This document shows, in pieces, positions 1 to 7,846 of a DNA stretch of 64,000 nt (position 1 is the first letter of the stretch; the number at the start of each line of letters is the position of its first letter). This stretch comes from Eutrophovita brisbanensis (GTDB taxonomy: Bacteria; Pseudomonadota; Gammaproteobacteria; Burkholderiales; Eutrophovitaceae). The DNA lies in NCBI GenBank assembly GCA_038147395.1, contig JAYQTM010000001.1:1240001-1304000 (forward strand). Reading direction: 5' to 3'. The translations under genes and the position numbers were made by a program. The notes below the pieces were generated by a model. That model searched no databases. It saw nothing but the letters and a program-made list of their open reading frames with translations, and was not told the DNA's origin.

Positions 1-540
1 CTCAAGTCGAGCAAGGCTATAAGCTAACTTGTGCGGAAGTGCACTGATCGCGATACGCCCACCATCCAACGGGGGAATCGGAATTAAGTTAAGGATCATT
101 AGAACCAGGTTAATTAGAATCCCGCCTTTAGCCATCTCTAACATTGCATCTGAGAAATAATGAATTGGAATCGTCAGCGTAATTTTAAAAATCAGCGCCC
201 ACATGACGCCCATGACCAAGTTGGCTCCAGGGCCAGCAGCAGCCACCCACAACATATCTCGCTTTGGATTCTTCAAATTCGCAAAATTCACCGGCACAGG
301 TTTCGCCCACCCAAACGCCAATTTTCCACCGCTTGCAAATAACAACACCGCAGGAACGACAAGCGTCCCAATAGGATCAATGTGCTTCACAGGATTCAGC
401 GTGATGCGTCCCTCCTGATACGCGGTGAAATCACCAAGTCGTTTTGCAATGTAGCCGTGAGCCGCCTCATGCAGGGTAATCGCCAAAACGAACGGAATGG
501 CGTAAAGACTTAACAGTTGAATCCAGTAGCTAATATCCAA
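1..540 (-). CDS. Site-2 protease family (M50) membrane metalloprotease, C-terminus cut off by window edge
   Basis: Membrane zinc metallopeptidase of the M50 (site-2 protease) family. Read from a TTG at 540, the protein begins MDISYWIQLL and runs about 180 codons before leaving the window. The zinc-binding HExxH motif is seen as HEAAH at about residues 24-28 in the first membrane segment. The second catalytic motif appears as NLIPIPPLDGGR near residue 160, which supplies the third ligand Asp. Several hydrophobic segments lie between them. This short form without a PDZ domain resembles the YwhC/Rv-type 'site-2 protease family protein' rather than RseP. A GGGGT Shine-Dalgarno-like run sits about 6 bases before the TTG and no ATG fits better. 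The gene diverges from the gamma-glutamyltransferase gene. The substrate is unknown. Confidence 0.9.
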   Translation of the reverse strand, partial: MDISYWIQLLSLYAIPFVLAITLHEAAHGYIAKRLGDFTAYQEGRITLNPVKHIDPIGTLVVPAVLLFASGGKLAFGWAKPVPVNFANLKNPKRDMLWVAAAGPGANLVMGVMWALIFKITLTIPIHYFSDAMLEMAKGGILINLVLMILNLIPIPPLDGGRIAISALPHKLAYSLARLE

Positions 541-627
541 TCGAAACCCCAAAGTAAAAAGCGAACTTGACTCAGAGGCTCGCGCTACCGATTATAGTTG
601 ATTTCATCATCTAATCTTATAGACGTA

Positions 628-2205
628 ATGCCTTTAACGCCAAACTCTCATCGTAGTGATGTATTGGGTCGTAACGTCGTCGCGACCACACAACCGCTGG
701 CCTCTCAAGCAGGACTTTTGATGTATACAAAAGGGGGGAATGCGATTGATGCAGCGATTGCAACAGCAATCACTCTAACCGTGGTCGAACCAACGATGAA
801 TGGCATTGGCTCAGATGCCTTTTGCATTGTATGGGATGGATCGACATTACATGGACTGAGCGCATCCGGACGTTACCCGAAAGCGTGGAAAACCAAGCAG
901 TTTCAGCATGTGGCGCAAATGCCTCAACAAGGATGGGAATCAGTGACAGTGCCGGGTGCCGTCTCGGCCTGGGTTGACCTATCGAAAAAATTCGGAAAAC
1001 TACCGTTTGAAATGCTGTTTGAACCAGCGATTCAATATGCTCGTCATGGCTTTTTCGTCTCACCAATTATTGCTGATCAATGGGCCACACAAATTGAACG
1101 TTATCACTTGTTTGGTGAATTCAACAAAATCTTCAGTGTGAACGGAAAGGCTCCAAGCGTCGGACAGCGATTCTATCTTGCAAATCATGCGGACTCTCTC
1201 GAGGACATTGCGCTCACCAAAGGCGAATCGTTTTATCGAGGAAAATTAGCAGACCTAATGGTCACAGACTCAAATCACCATGGCGGCAAGTTATCTCATT
1301 CAGACCTTGCAGAACACACTAATCGATGGACACTCCCCATAAGCGCAAACTACCGAGATGTGCAACTACACGAAATCCCACCAAGTGGCCAAGGAATCGC
1401 GACCTTGATTGCGTCACTGATACTGGACTTAAAAGAGGACGAAATTCAGTCCGCACCGAACCATCTAAAAACTCACTTTGAGATCGAGGCCATGAAATTG
1501 GCGCTCAACGAAGTCTATGCCGAAGTTGCAGATCCAAAGCACATGAGAAAAAGCGCTGACGACTTACTGGACCCTACCTTCATAAAAAAAGCGTCCAATT
1601 CGATCAAAAGTACCGAGACTCTTCCTCCGAATAGTAGGCCACCACAACAATCTGAGACGGTTTATCTGACAACTGCGGATGAGTCCGGGATGATGGTGTC
1701 CTTCATTCAATCCAACTATATGGGCTTTGGCTCCGGTGTCGTGGTGCCTGGCACAGGTATCAGCTTACAAAATCGAGCGGCGGGCTTTACGACAAATCCA
1801 GATCACCCTAATTGTGTCGATGGTGGAAAATATCCATTTCATACAATCATTCCAGGGTTCATCACTCGGGATAAGAACGCGTTCGCAAGTTTCGGTGTCA
1901 TGGGCGGTGACATGCAAGCGCAAGGTCACTTACAAATCCTGCGTGCGCTAGTTAGAGACAAAAATTCGCCACAAGAGGCGATAAATTCACCCAGATGGAA
2001 ACTGCAAAAGGATGGGTCCTTACTCTTAGAATCAACATTTGGCATCAAAACTGCATCAGAGCTCGCATCACTCGGACACAACGTGGTTTCGGCTCCCTAC
2101 GGAGCCTATGAATTTGGCGCCGCGCAAATCATTGCTCGACTGGCTGATGATGGTTACACGGCAGGATCTGAGCCGCGCCGAGACGGCCAAGCAGTCGCAA
2201 CCTAG
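628..2205 (+). CDS. Gamma-glutamyltransferase family protein (Ntn-hydrolase)
   Basis: A 525-residue protein of the gamma-glutamyltranspeptidase family, whose members are N-terminal nucleophile hydrolases that cleave themselves into two subunits. The N-terminal core GGNAIDAAIATAITL and EPTMNGIGSDAF is characteristic. The likely autocleavage site and nucleophile is the Thr of SETVYLTTAD, about residue 344, followed by QSNYMGFGSGVVVPGTG, which forms the active site of the small subunit. No signal peptide is visible, so it is probably cytoplasmic, unlike the periplasmic E. coli Ggt. In-frame translation also extends to a TTG at 598. I chose the ATG at 628, although neither start has a strong ribosome-binding site. 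The substrate could be glutathione or another gamma-glutamyl or acyl compound and cannot be set from sequence. Confidence 0.9.
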   Translation: MPLTPNSHRSDVLGRNVVATTQPLASQAGLLMYTKGGNAIDAAIATAITLTVVEPTMNGIGSDAFCIVWDGSTLHGLSASGRYPKAWKTKQFQHVAQMPQQGWESVTVPGAVSAWVDLSKKFGKLPFEMLFEPAIQYARHGFFVSPIIADQWATQIERYHLFGEFNKIFSVNGKAPSVGQRFYLANHADSLEDIALTKGESFYRGKLADLMVTDSNHHGGKLSHSDLAEHTNRWTLPISANYRDVQLHEIPPSGQGIATLIASLILDLKEDEIQSAPNHLKTHFEIEAMKLALNEVYAEVADPKHMRKSADDLLDPTFIKKASNSIKSTETLPPNSRPPQQSETVYLTTADESGMMVSFIQSNYMGFGSGVVVPGTGISLQNRAAGFTTNPDHPNCVDGGKYPFHTIIPGFITRDKNAFASFGVMGGDMQAQGHLQILRALVRDKNSPQEAINSPRWKLQKDGSLLLESTFGIKTASELASLGHNVVSAPYGAYEFGAAQIIARLADDGYTAGSEPRRDGQAVAT

Positions 2206-2213
2206 CCAAATAA

Positions 2214-3896
2214 TTAATTCCTGAGTCGCTTAATCGCAGCTGCTCGGATTTTAGACAATGTCGTTCGTGTAGTGATTGCTTCCGGATCGACCTTGATGTG
2301 AATCAATGAAGCCTGTGGGGCATCGATACAACGACTAAGTGCACCACGTATTTCTTCAGTCGAAAGAATCGTTTCGGCATGGAGACCGTACGCACGAGCC
2401 AATGCCGCAAAATCGGGATTCCTCAGCGCAGTACCATGTACGTTCTCTGGGTATTCACGCTCCTGATGCATCCGAATGGTGCCGTACATGCCATTATCAA
2501 AAACGATAAATATGACTTTAAGGTCATATTGAATCGCGGTAGCGATTTCTTGCCCATTCATCAAAAAACAGCCATCTCCCGAGACACTCACGACCGTGCG
2601 ATTAGGCGACGCGACTTTCGCGGCAACGCCTGAGGGCACACCGTAACCCATTGCACCATTGGTCGGTGCCGCTTGAGTTCGAAGACCAGAATATTGCCAG
2701 TGCCTATGAATCCACCCACTAAAATTGCCGGCACCATTAGTGATGATGGTATCTCGTGGTAAAAGCTCCTTAAATGTTCTCATGAATTCGCCTAAGTCCA
2801 CAGCTCCTGGGGTCGCTTGAGGCTCAATGTTTTCCAAATAACGGGCTCGTCCCACCTCGAGCCAACTTTCCCACTCCTTCCGCGCCGGAGAGGCCTCCAG
2901 CTCCGAGAATGATTTCGCCGCGTCAGCGATATGAGCGTGAATTAACAACGCACCCTGGAACACCCGGCCCAACTCTTCAATACCTGGGTGAACGTGAATG
3001 AGTTTTTGCCTCGGCTTTGGAGACTCGATTAGCGTGTAACCACTCGTTGTCATCTCTCCCAGCCTTGCACCGAGGACAATCAATAGATCTGAATCTTTCA
3101 CATATTCGGCAAGTGCCGGATTAATGCCGATCCCAACGTCTCCAACATAATTTGGGTGGTAATTATCAAATAAATCCTGTCGCCTAAAAGAACAAGCAAC
3201 AGGAAGGTTTTGCTCCTCAATAAATCGCTTGATATCCTGGTATGCGCCTTCAGACCAACCACCCCCACCCAGAATCACGAGGGGTTTCGAAGAAGCATCC
3301 AGAAGGGCCCTCACGGAATCACATTGCAGTTGCGTTGGAGAGAACCTTATCGGGGAAACTTGAGACACGTCTTGAACATCAACTTGTTGAACCAACATGT
3401 CCTCAGGAAGCGCTAAAACAACAGGACCAGGTCGGCCGGACGTTGCCGTTTGAAAAGCTCGAGAGACGTACTCCGGAATTCGGTCCGCCCGATCAATTTG
3501 CGCGACCCATTTAGTCATCTGCCCAAACATACGGCGGTAGTCAATTTCTTGAAATGCTTCACGGTCAATCATGTCGCTACCGACTTGCCCTACAAACAAT
3601 ATCATTGGAGTCGAGTCCTGATAAGCCGTGTGAACCGCAATACTCGCATTGGTTGCCCCAGGGCCACGCGTCACAAAACAAACTCCAGGTTTTCCCGATA
3701 TCTTTCCATAGGCTTCAGCCATATAAGCCGCGCCACCATCTTGGCGGGCCACATATAGGTTGATGTTGTCTCTCTTCAAATAAAGTGCATTTAAAACATC
3801 TAAATAACTCTCACCTGGCACGCAAAACGCATCGGTTACTCCTTGCGCAACAAGCTGATCAACAAGAACCTCACCCCCGCTTCTTTTACCACTCAT
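2214..3896 (-). CDS. Thiamine diphosphate-dependent enzyme, acetolactate-synthase-like
   Basis: A 560-residue ThDP enzyme with the three-domain layout of acetolactate synthase large subunit, oxalyl-CoA decarboxylase and related enzymes. The catalytic Glu of the Pyr domain is E29 in FCVPGES. The PP-domain metal/ThDP motif is GDGCFLMNGQE with a following FDNGMYG, which supplies the Asn. There is no adjacent small regulatory subunit (ilvN) or other branched-chain gene, so a catabolic or side-activity lyase is as likely as biosynthetic acetolactate synthase. It ends only 8 bases from the convergent gamma-glutamyltransferase gene. It starts 76 bases downstream of the pnp stop, beyond the pnp terminator, so it is probably transcribed separately. 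The family is certain but the exact reaction is not. Confidence 0.88.
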   Translation of the reverse strand: MSGKRSGGEVLVDQLVAQGVTDAFCVPGESYLDVLNALYLKRDNINLYVARQDGGAAYMAEAYGKISGKPGVCFVTRGPGATNASIAVHTAYQDSTPMILFVGQVGSDMIDREAFQEIDYRRMFGQMTKWVAQIDRADRIPEYVSRAFQTATSGRPGPVVLALPEDMLVQQVDVQDVSQVSPIRFSPTQLQCDSVRALLDASSKPLVILGGGGWSEGAYQDIKRFIEEQNLPVACSFRRQDLFDNYHPNYVGDVGIGINPALAEYVKDSDLLIVLGARLGEMTTSGYTLIESPKPRQKLIHVHPGIEELGRVFQGALLIHAHIADAAKSFSELEASPARKEWESWLEVGRARYLENIEPQATPGAVDLGEFMRTFKELLPRDTIITNGAGNFSGWIHRHWQYSGLRTQAAPTNGAMGYGVPSGVAAKVASPNRTVVSVSGDGCFLMNGQEIATAIQYDLKVIFIVFDNGMYGTIRMHQEREYPENVHGTALRNPDFAALARAYGLHAETILSTEEIRGALSRCIDAPQASLIHIKVDPEAITTRTTLSKIRAAAIKRLRN

Positions 3897-3930
3897 CTTT
3901 TTTTCCTAATCTTTTCCCTCACTCTAGCAA

Positions 3931-3957
3931 AAAAAAACCCGCCATCGGCGGGTTTTT
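3931..3957 (-). terminator. Rho-independent terminator after pnp
   Basis: Perfect 6-bp GC stem (CCCGCC/GGCGGG at 3938-3952, 3-base loop) flanked by T-rich tracts on both strands: seven or more T in the minus direction and five in the plus direction. It lies directly after the pnp stop and before the next minus-strand gene. Confidence 0.92.
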
Positions 3958-3972
3958 AGAAGATGAAAAAGA

Positions 3973-6108
3973 CTAATCAGACGAAGCGTCGTCAGACGAG
4001 CCTTCCGCCGCTTTATCATCAGCCGCCGCCGCCTTCATACTTAATCGCAGTCGTCCTTTGTCGTCTGCCTCAAGGACTTTAACGCGAACGTGCTGGCCTT
4101 CCTTGAGGTAATCAGAAACTGCGTTAACTCGCTCCTCTGCGATTTGTGAAATATGTAACAAACCATCCTTTCCTGGTAACACGCTCACAATCGCACCAAA
4201 GTCGAGTAGCTTTAACACCTCACCATCGTAGATCTGACCAACCTCAACGTCGGCTGTGAGCTCTTCAATACGTTTTCTTGCGGCCTCGCCACCGGCGGCA
4301 GACACACAGGCAATGGTAACCGCACCCTCGTCGGTAATATCAATCGTCGTGCCAGTCTCCTCAGTAATTGCTCGAATAACTGCGCCACCCTTACCAATCA
4401 CATCACGAATTTTCTCTGGCTTAATTTTCATTTGGATCATACGAGGCGCATAGTTTGATAACTCTTCACGAGAGCCATCCATTGCCTCTTTCATTTTTCC
4501 AAGAATGTGCATACGAGCTTCTTTCGCCTGCTCCAGCGCGATATGCATGATTTCTTTTGTGATCCCTTGAATTTTGATATCCATTTGAAGCGCCGTGATT
4601 CCAGACTCGGAGCCTGCCACTTTGAAATCCATGTCTCCCAGGTGATCTTCATCACCGAGAATGTCAGTTAGCACAGCAAATCGATTGCCATCCTTAATCA
4701 ATCCCATTGCGATTCCAGCAACGTGTGCTTTTAAAGGGACGCCTGCGTCCATTAAAGACAAACACCCACCACAGACTGATGCCATAGAGCTTGAACCGTT
4801 CGACTCAGTGATCTCCGACACAACACGAAGTGAGTAAGCGAATTCTTCCTGGGATGGCAAAACAGCCACTAAAGCACGTTTTGCGAGGCGGCCATGGCCG
4901 ATCTCACGACGCTTGGGCGTTCCGAAACGACCAGCCTCCCCTGTTGCGTATGGCGGCATATTATAGTGAAGCATGAAATGATCGCGATACTCTCCCTGGA
5001 GTGCGTCGATAATTTGCTCATCTCGCGCGGTGCCAAGCGTCGATACCACGAGCGCTTGTGTCTCGCCGCGAGTAAAAAGCGCCGATCCATGAGTCCTTGG
5101 CAGCACACCCGTTCGTATCGAAATTGGCCGAACAGTTCGCGTGTCCCGACCATCAATTCTCGGCTCACCCGCTAAGATCTGACCACGAACAATTTCCTTC
5201 TCGAGCTTTCCGAGCTGGTCGTAGACTGCGCCCTTTTCATTCGAATCGGAGTCTTCGTTACAGATTTCGGCGATCACCGAATCGAACACTTCATCAATTT
5301 TCTGTGAGCGTTCCTGTTTAATTTTGATTGAATAAGCTTCTCTTAAACCAGCTTCGCCAAGTTCCCTGACGCGCGCCTCAAGCGCATCGTCTTTTTCTGG
5401 CGCCTGCCAGTCCCACAGGGGTTTACCCGCCTCATCTGCTAAATCATTAATCAGATCAATCACTGCTTGCATTTGTTCGTGGCCAAAAACGACAGATCCG
5501 AGCATCACATCTTCAGGCAATTGCTTCGCCTCAGACTCAACCATCAAGACTGCTTGCTTGGTGCCCGCGACAACCAAGTCCAATTGAGTCTCTTTTAACT
5601 GAGAAGCTGTCGGGTTTAACACGTAACTTCCATCGATGTATCCAACTCTCGCGGCACCTATAGGGCCGTCAAATGGGATACCCGACAGTGATAGGGCGGC
5701 AGAGGCGCCGATTAGCGCCGGAATATCAGCATCGATCTCTGGATCGGAAGATAACACAGTCGCGATGACTTGCACTTCGTTGACAAAACCCTCGGGAAAT
5801 AATGGTCGAATCGGACGATCGATGAGGCGACTCGTCAACGTTTCCTTTTCGGAAGGACGACCCTCACGTTTAAAAAACCCACCGGGTATCTTGCCCGCAG
5901 CATATGTTTTTTCCTGGTAATCAACAGTCAATGGGAAAAAATCTTGCCCGGGTTTCGGTTCCTTCTTGCCAACAACAGTGACTAACACAACGGTCTCATC
6001 AAGAGACACTAAAACAGCACCAGAAGACTGCCGCGCAATCTCACCGGTCTCAATACTTAGTTGGTGCTGGCCATACTGAATTGTCTTTTTTATCGCTTTC
6101 AAAATCAT
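3973..6108 (-). CDS. pnp: Polyribonucleotide nucleotidyltransferase (PNPase)
   Basis: PNPase degrades RNA 3' to 5' by phosphorolysis and is a degradosome component. It has two RNase PH-like domains (about residues 1-220 and 310-540), then a KH domain around IKPEKIRDVIGKGGAVIRAI and an S1 domain around VGQIYDGEVLKLLDFGAIV. A short acidic/Ala-rich tail follows. The length of 711 residues matches the E. coli enzyme. The open frame extends 12 codons further to an ATG at 6144. I chose 6108 because MILKAIKKTIQYGQHQLSIE aligns with the family N-terminus and GAGG lies just before it. The gene follows rpsO, as in most gammaproteobacteria. The hairpin between the two genes probably serves in processing and autoregulation, as known for E. 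coli rpsO-pnp. Confidence 0.97.
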   Translation of the reverse strand: MILKAIKKTIQYGQHQLSIETGEIARQSSGAVLVSLDETVVLVTVVGKKEPKPGQDFFPLTVDYQEKTYAAGKIPGGFFKREGRPSEKETLTSRLIDRPIRPLFPEGFVNEVQVIATVLSSDPEIDADIPALIGASAALSLSGIPFDGPIGAARVGYIDGSYVLNPTASQLKETQLDLVVAGTKQAVLMVESEAKQLPEDVMLGSVVFGHEQMQAVIDLINDLADEAGKPLWDWQAPEKDDALEARVRELGEAGLREAYSIKIKQERSQKIDEVFDSVIAEICNEDSDSNEKGAVYDQLGKLEKEIVRGQILAGEPRIDGRDTRTVRPISIRTGVLPRTHGSALFTRGETQALVVSTLGTARDEQIIDALQGEYRDHFMLHYNMPPYATGEAGRFGTPKRREIGHGRLAKRALVAVLPSQEEFAYSLRVVSEITESNGSSSMASVCGGCLSLMDAGVPLKAHVAGIAMGLIKDGNRFAVLTDILGDEDHLGDMDFKVAGSESGITALQMDIKIQGITKEIMHIALEQAKEARMHILGKMKEAMDGSREELSNYAPRMIQMKIKPEKIRDVIGKGGAVIRAITEETGTTIDITDEGAVTIACVSAAGGEAARKRIEELTADVEVGQIYDGEVLKLLDFGAIVSVLPGKDGLLHISQIAEERVNAVSDYLKEGQHVRVKVLEADDKGRLRLSMKAAAADDKAAEGSSDDASSD

Positions 6109-6160
6109 AACCTCAAAAAAATAGGCGCGGACACGCCGCGCCATTCACATTAAACTACAA

Positions 6161-6195
6161 GAAAAATCAGTACGGTGTTTTTGATGTTCGTACTG
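6161..6195 (-). terminator. rpsO-pnp intercistronic hairpin (partial terminator or processing site)
   Basis: Perfect 7-bp inverted repeat CAGTACG/CGTACTG (6168-6174 and 6189-6195) with a 14-base loop, followed in the minus direction by A-TTTTT-C. It sits just after rpsO and 53 bases before the pnp start. E. coli has both a terminator and an RNase III site at this position. The long loop makes it a weak terminator, so read-through into pnp is expected. Confidence 0.65.
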
Positions 6196-6216
6196 GATTT
6201 ATTCACTACGTTTTTA

Positions 6217-6486
6217 TTACTTTCTCAACCCGAGGCTCTCGATAACTTTACGGTATCGCTCGACGTCGTTACGCTTGACGTAATCAAGCATTTTGCGCCG
6301 ACGGCTTACCATCTTAAGTAGACCTCGTCTCGAATGGTTGTCTTTCGCATTCACTTTGAAGTGTTCAGTCAAGTGGTTGATCCTTTGCGTAAGAAGCGCG
6401 ATTTGCACCTCTGGGGACCCTGTATCTCCAGGAGCTTTTTGATACTCCCCTATTGTCTTGGCTCTATCTGCAGCAGTGATTGACAT
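6217..6486 (-). CDS. rpsO: 30S ribosomal protein S15
   Basis: An 89-residue S15, the standard length. It binds the central domain of 16S rRNA early in 30S assembly. The hallmark segments GDTGSPEVQIALLTQRINHLTEHFK (only partly quoted here as GDTGSPEVQIALLTQ) and RRGLLKMVSRRRKMLDYVK are present. It lies 50 bases after truB and before pnp, the conserved position. In E. coli S15 represses its own translation. No comparable leader structure was worked out here. Confidence 0.98.
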   Translation of the reverse strand: MSITAADRAKTIGEYQKAPGDTGSPEVQIALLTQRINHLTEHFKVNAKDNHSRRGLLKMVSRRRKMLDYVKRNDVERYRKVIESLGLRK

Positions 6487-6536
6487 TAATTTATCGTTCC
6501 TAAGAATCGGAAAAGCGCGAATTATACAGTAAAAAC

Positions 6537-7463
6537 TTAGTCTTTGTAACTGTTTAGACGCCTCTGGTTCGAGAGATATTCTTGAGACATTAAGCGTTTC
6601 GGTTTCAGTGAACCATCACCCAGAGCCCTCCCCAAGCCCAAGAAGATTTGATCGTGGGTGTAGATTCTCAATAATTCACCCATCTCCGGCAATTCCGCGA
6701 TAAAAACAGTAATCCCGTGAATGAATTGGCGCTCAGCTTCCTCGTTCAGCGAGACTTTAGGGAAATCGATATATTGATCGACATTCCCTAAAACCCGATA
6801 ACGATCCTGATCATTCATATCACTGAGTTCATCGAACATAACCGCTGATTCAACCGATACATCACCCATTGCGGTTCTTCTTAGCGCAACGAGATGCCCC
6901 TGATTACCAGATGCCTCACAAATATCTTCCGCAAGGACTCTAATGTACGTTCCTTTCGAACAAACAACGTCTAACTTCAGTCTATCTGGCCCTAAGATAG
7001 CAATATCAAGGTGAAATATTTCAATTGCGCGCGGTTCTCGGCTGATCTCCTCTCCAGCTCTCGCCAGTTGATATAACCGCTTACCATCGACTTTAACCGC
7101 GCTGTACATCGGAGGCACCTGCGTTAACAGTCCTGTAAATTGACGTGCCAATCGTTCCGTGTCGAATGTCGTCAGCGGTGAGATTGGCGCGCTAGCTAGT
7201 GTTCCTTCTAGATCCCCCGTAGAACTGCGCGCTCCCAATTGAACAATCGCCTCGTACGTTTTGGTCGCTTCACTAAAAAAACTCAGATACTTCGTTGACT
7301 CACCTAAGCATATTGGCAAAAGCCCAGTTGCGAGTGGATCCAGTGTTCCTGCATAACCACCCTTCGCGCGGCCCAGGAGCCCTCGGACCATTTGTAGCGC
7401 TCGATTTGACGAGACCCCCTCTGGCTTATCGAGTAGCAGCACGCCACACGGTTTCGTTTCCAT
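6537..7463 (-). CDS. truB: tRNA pseudouridine(55) synthase TruB
   Basis: Makes the near-universal pseudouridine 55 in the T-loop of tRNAs. The catalytic Asp is D42 in GGYAGTLDPLATGLLP. The N-terminal DKPEGVSSN motif and the SKGTYIRVLAEDI segment are also typical. At 308 residues it is normal length, with a PUA-like C-terminal region. The open frame starts at a TTG at 7478, directly after the rbfA stop. I prefer the ATG at 7463 (METKPCGVLLLDKPEG), which is preceded by GGGT at a suitable distance. It is part of the nusA-infB operon. Confidence 0.97.
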   Translation of the reverse strand: METKPCGVLLLDKPEGVSSNRALQMVRGLLGRAKGGYAGTLDPLATGLLPICLGESTKYLSFFSEATKTYEAIVQLGARSSTGDLEGTLASAPISPLTTFDTERLARQFTGLLTQVPPMYSAVKVDGKRLYQLARAGEEISREPRAIEIFHLDIAILGPDRLKLDVVCSKGTYIRVLAEDICEASGNQGHLVALRRTAMGDVSVESAVMFDELSDMNDQDRYRVLGNVDQYIDFPKVSLNEEAERQFIHGITVFIAELPEMGELLRIYTHDQIFLGLGRALGDGSLKPKRLMSQEYLSNQRRLNSYKD

Positions 7464-7478
7464 CCAATAACCCAGCAA

Positions 7479-7832
7479 CTATGATTTATTCAACGCCTCT
7501 GACAGAAGTCGAGTGATCCGGTCGCTTTCTTCGAAAGAACTGTCGTATTGAAAGACAATATTCGGCGCAACTCTCATATTGAGCGACTGAGCAATGTGAC
7601 TCCTGACAAAGCCTTGAGCCTTATTGAGTACGTCCTCGATCTCCGATTGACCCTCATCCTCCCCCAATCGGGTGAAAAAGACCCTCGCGAATGAACCGTC
7701 TGGAGATACATCAACATCGGTGATCGTGATATTTCCAACTCTGGGATCACGTAATTTCTCCCGAACGAGCTCCGAGATTTCTCGTAACAAGAAATCTCTT
7801 AATCGCCCCGAACGTTGAGACTTTTTATTCAA
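7479..7832 (-). CDS. rbfA: 30S ribosome-binding factor RbfA
   Basis: A 117-residue cold-shock ribosome maturation factor with a KH-like fold, which acts on the 5' helix of 16S rRNA late in 30S assembly. Family segments are RLRDFLLREISELVREKLRDP, of which LREISELVREKLRDPRVG is diagnostic, and RSHIAQSLNMRVAPNIVFQYD. It starts 14 bases after infB and is followed at once by truB, which indicates tight operon coupling. Confidence 0.96.
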   Translation of the reverse strand: MNKKSQRSGRLRDFLLREISELVREKLRDPRVGNITITDVDVSPDGSFARVFFTRLGEDEGQSEIEDVLNKAQGFVRSHIAQSLNMRVAPNIVFQYDSSFEESDRITRLLSEALNKS

Positions 7833-7846
7833 CTGAGGAAACCGCT

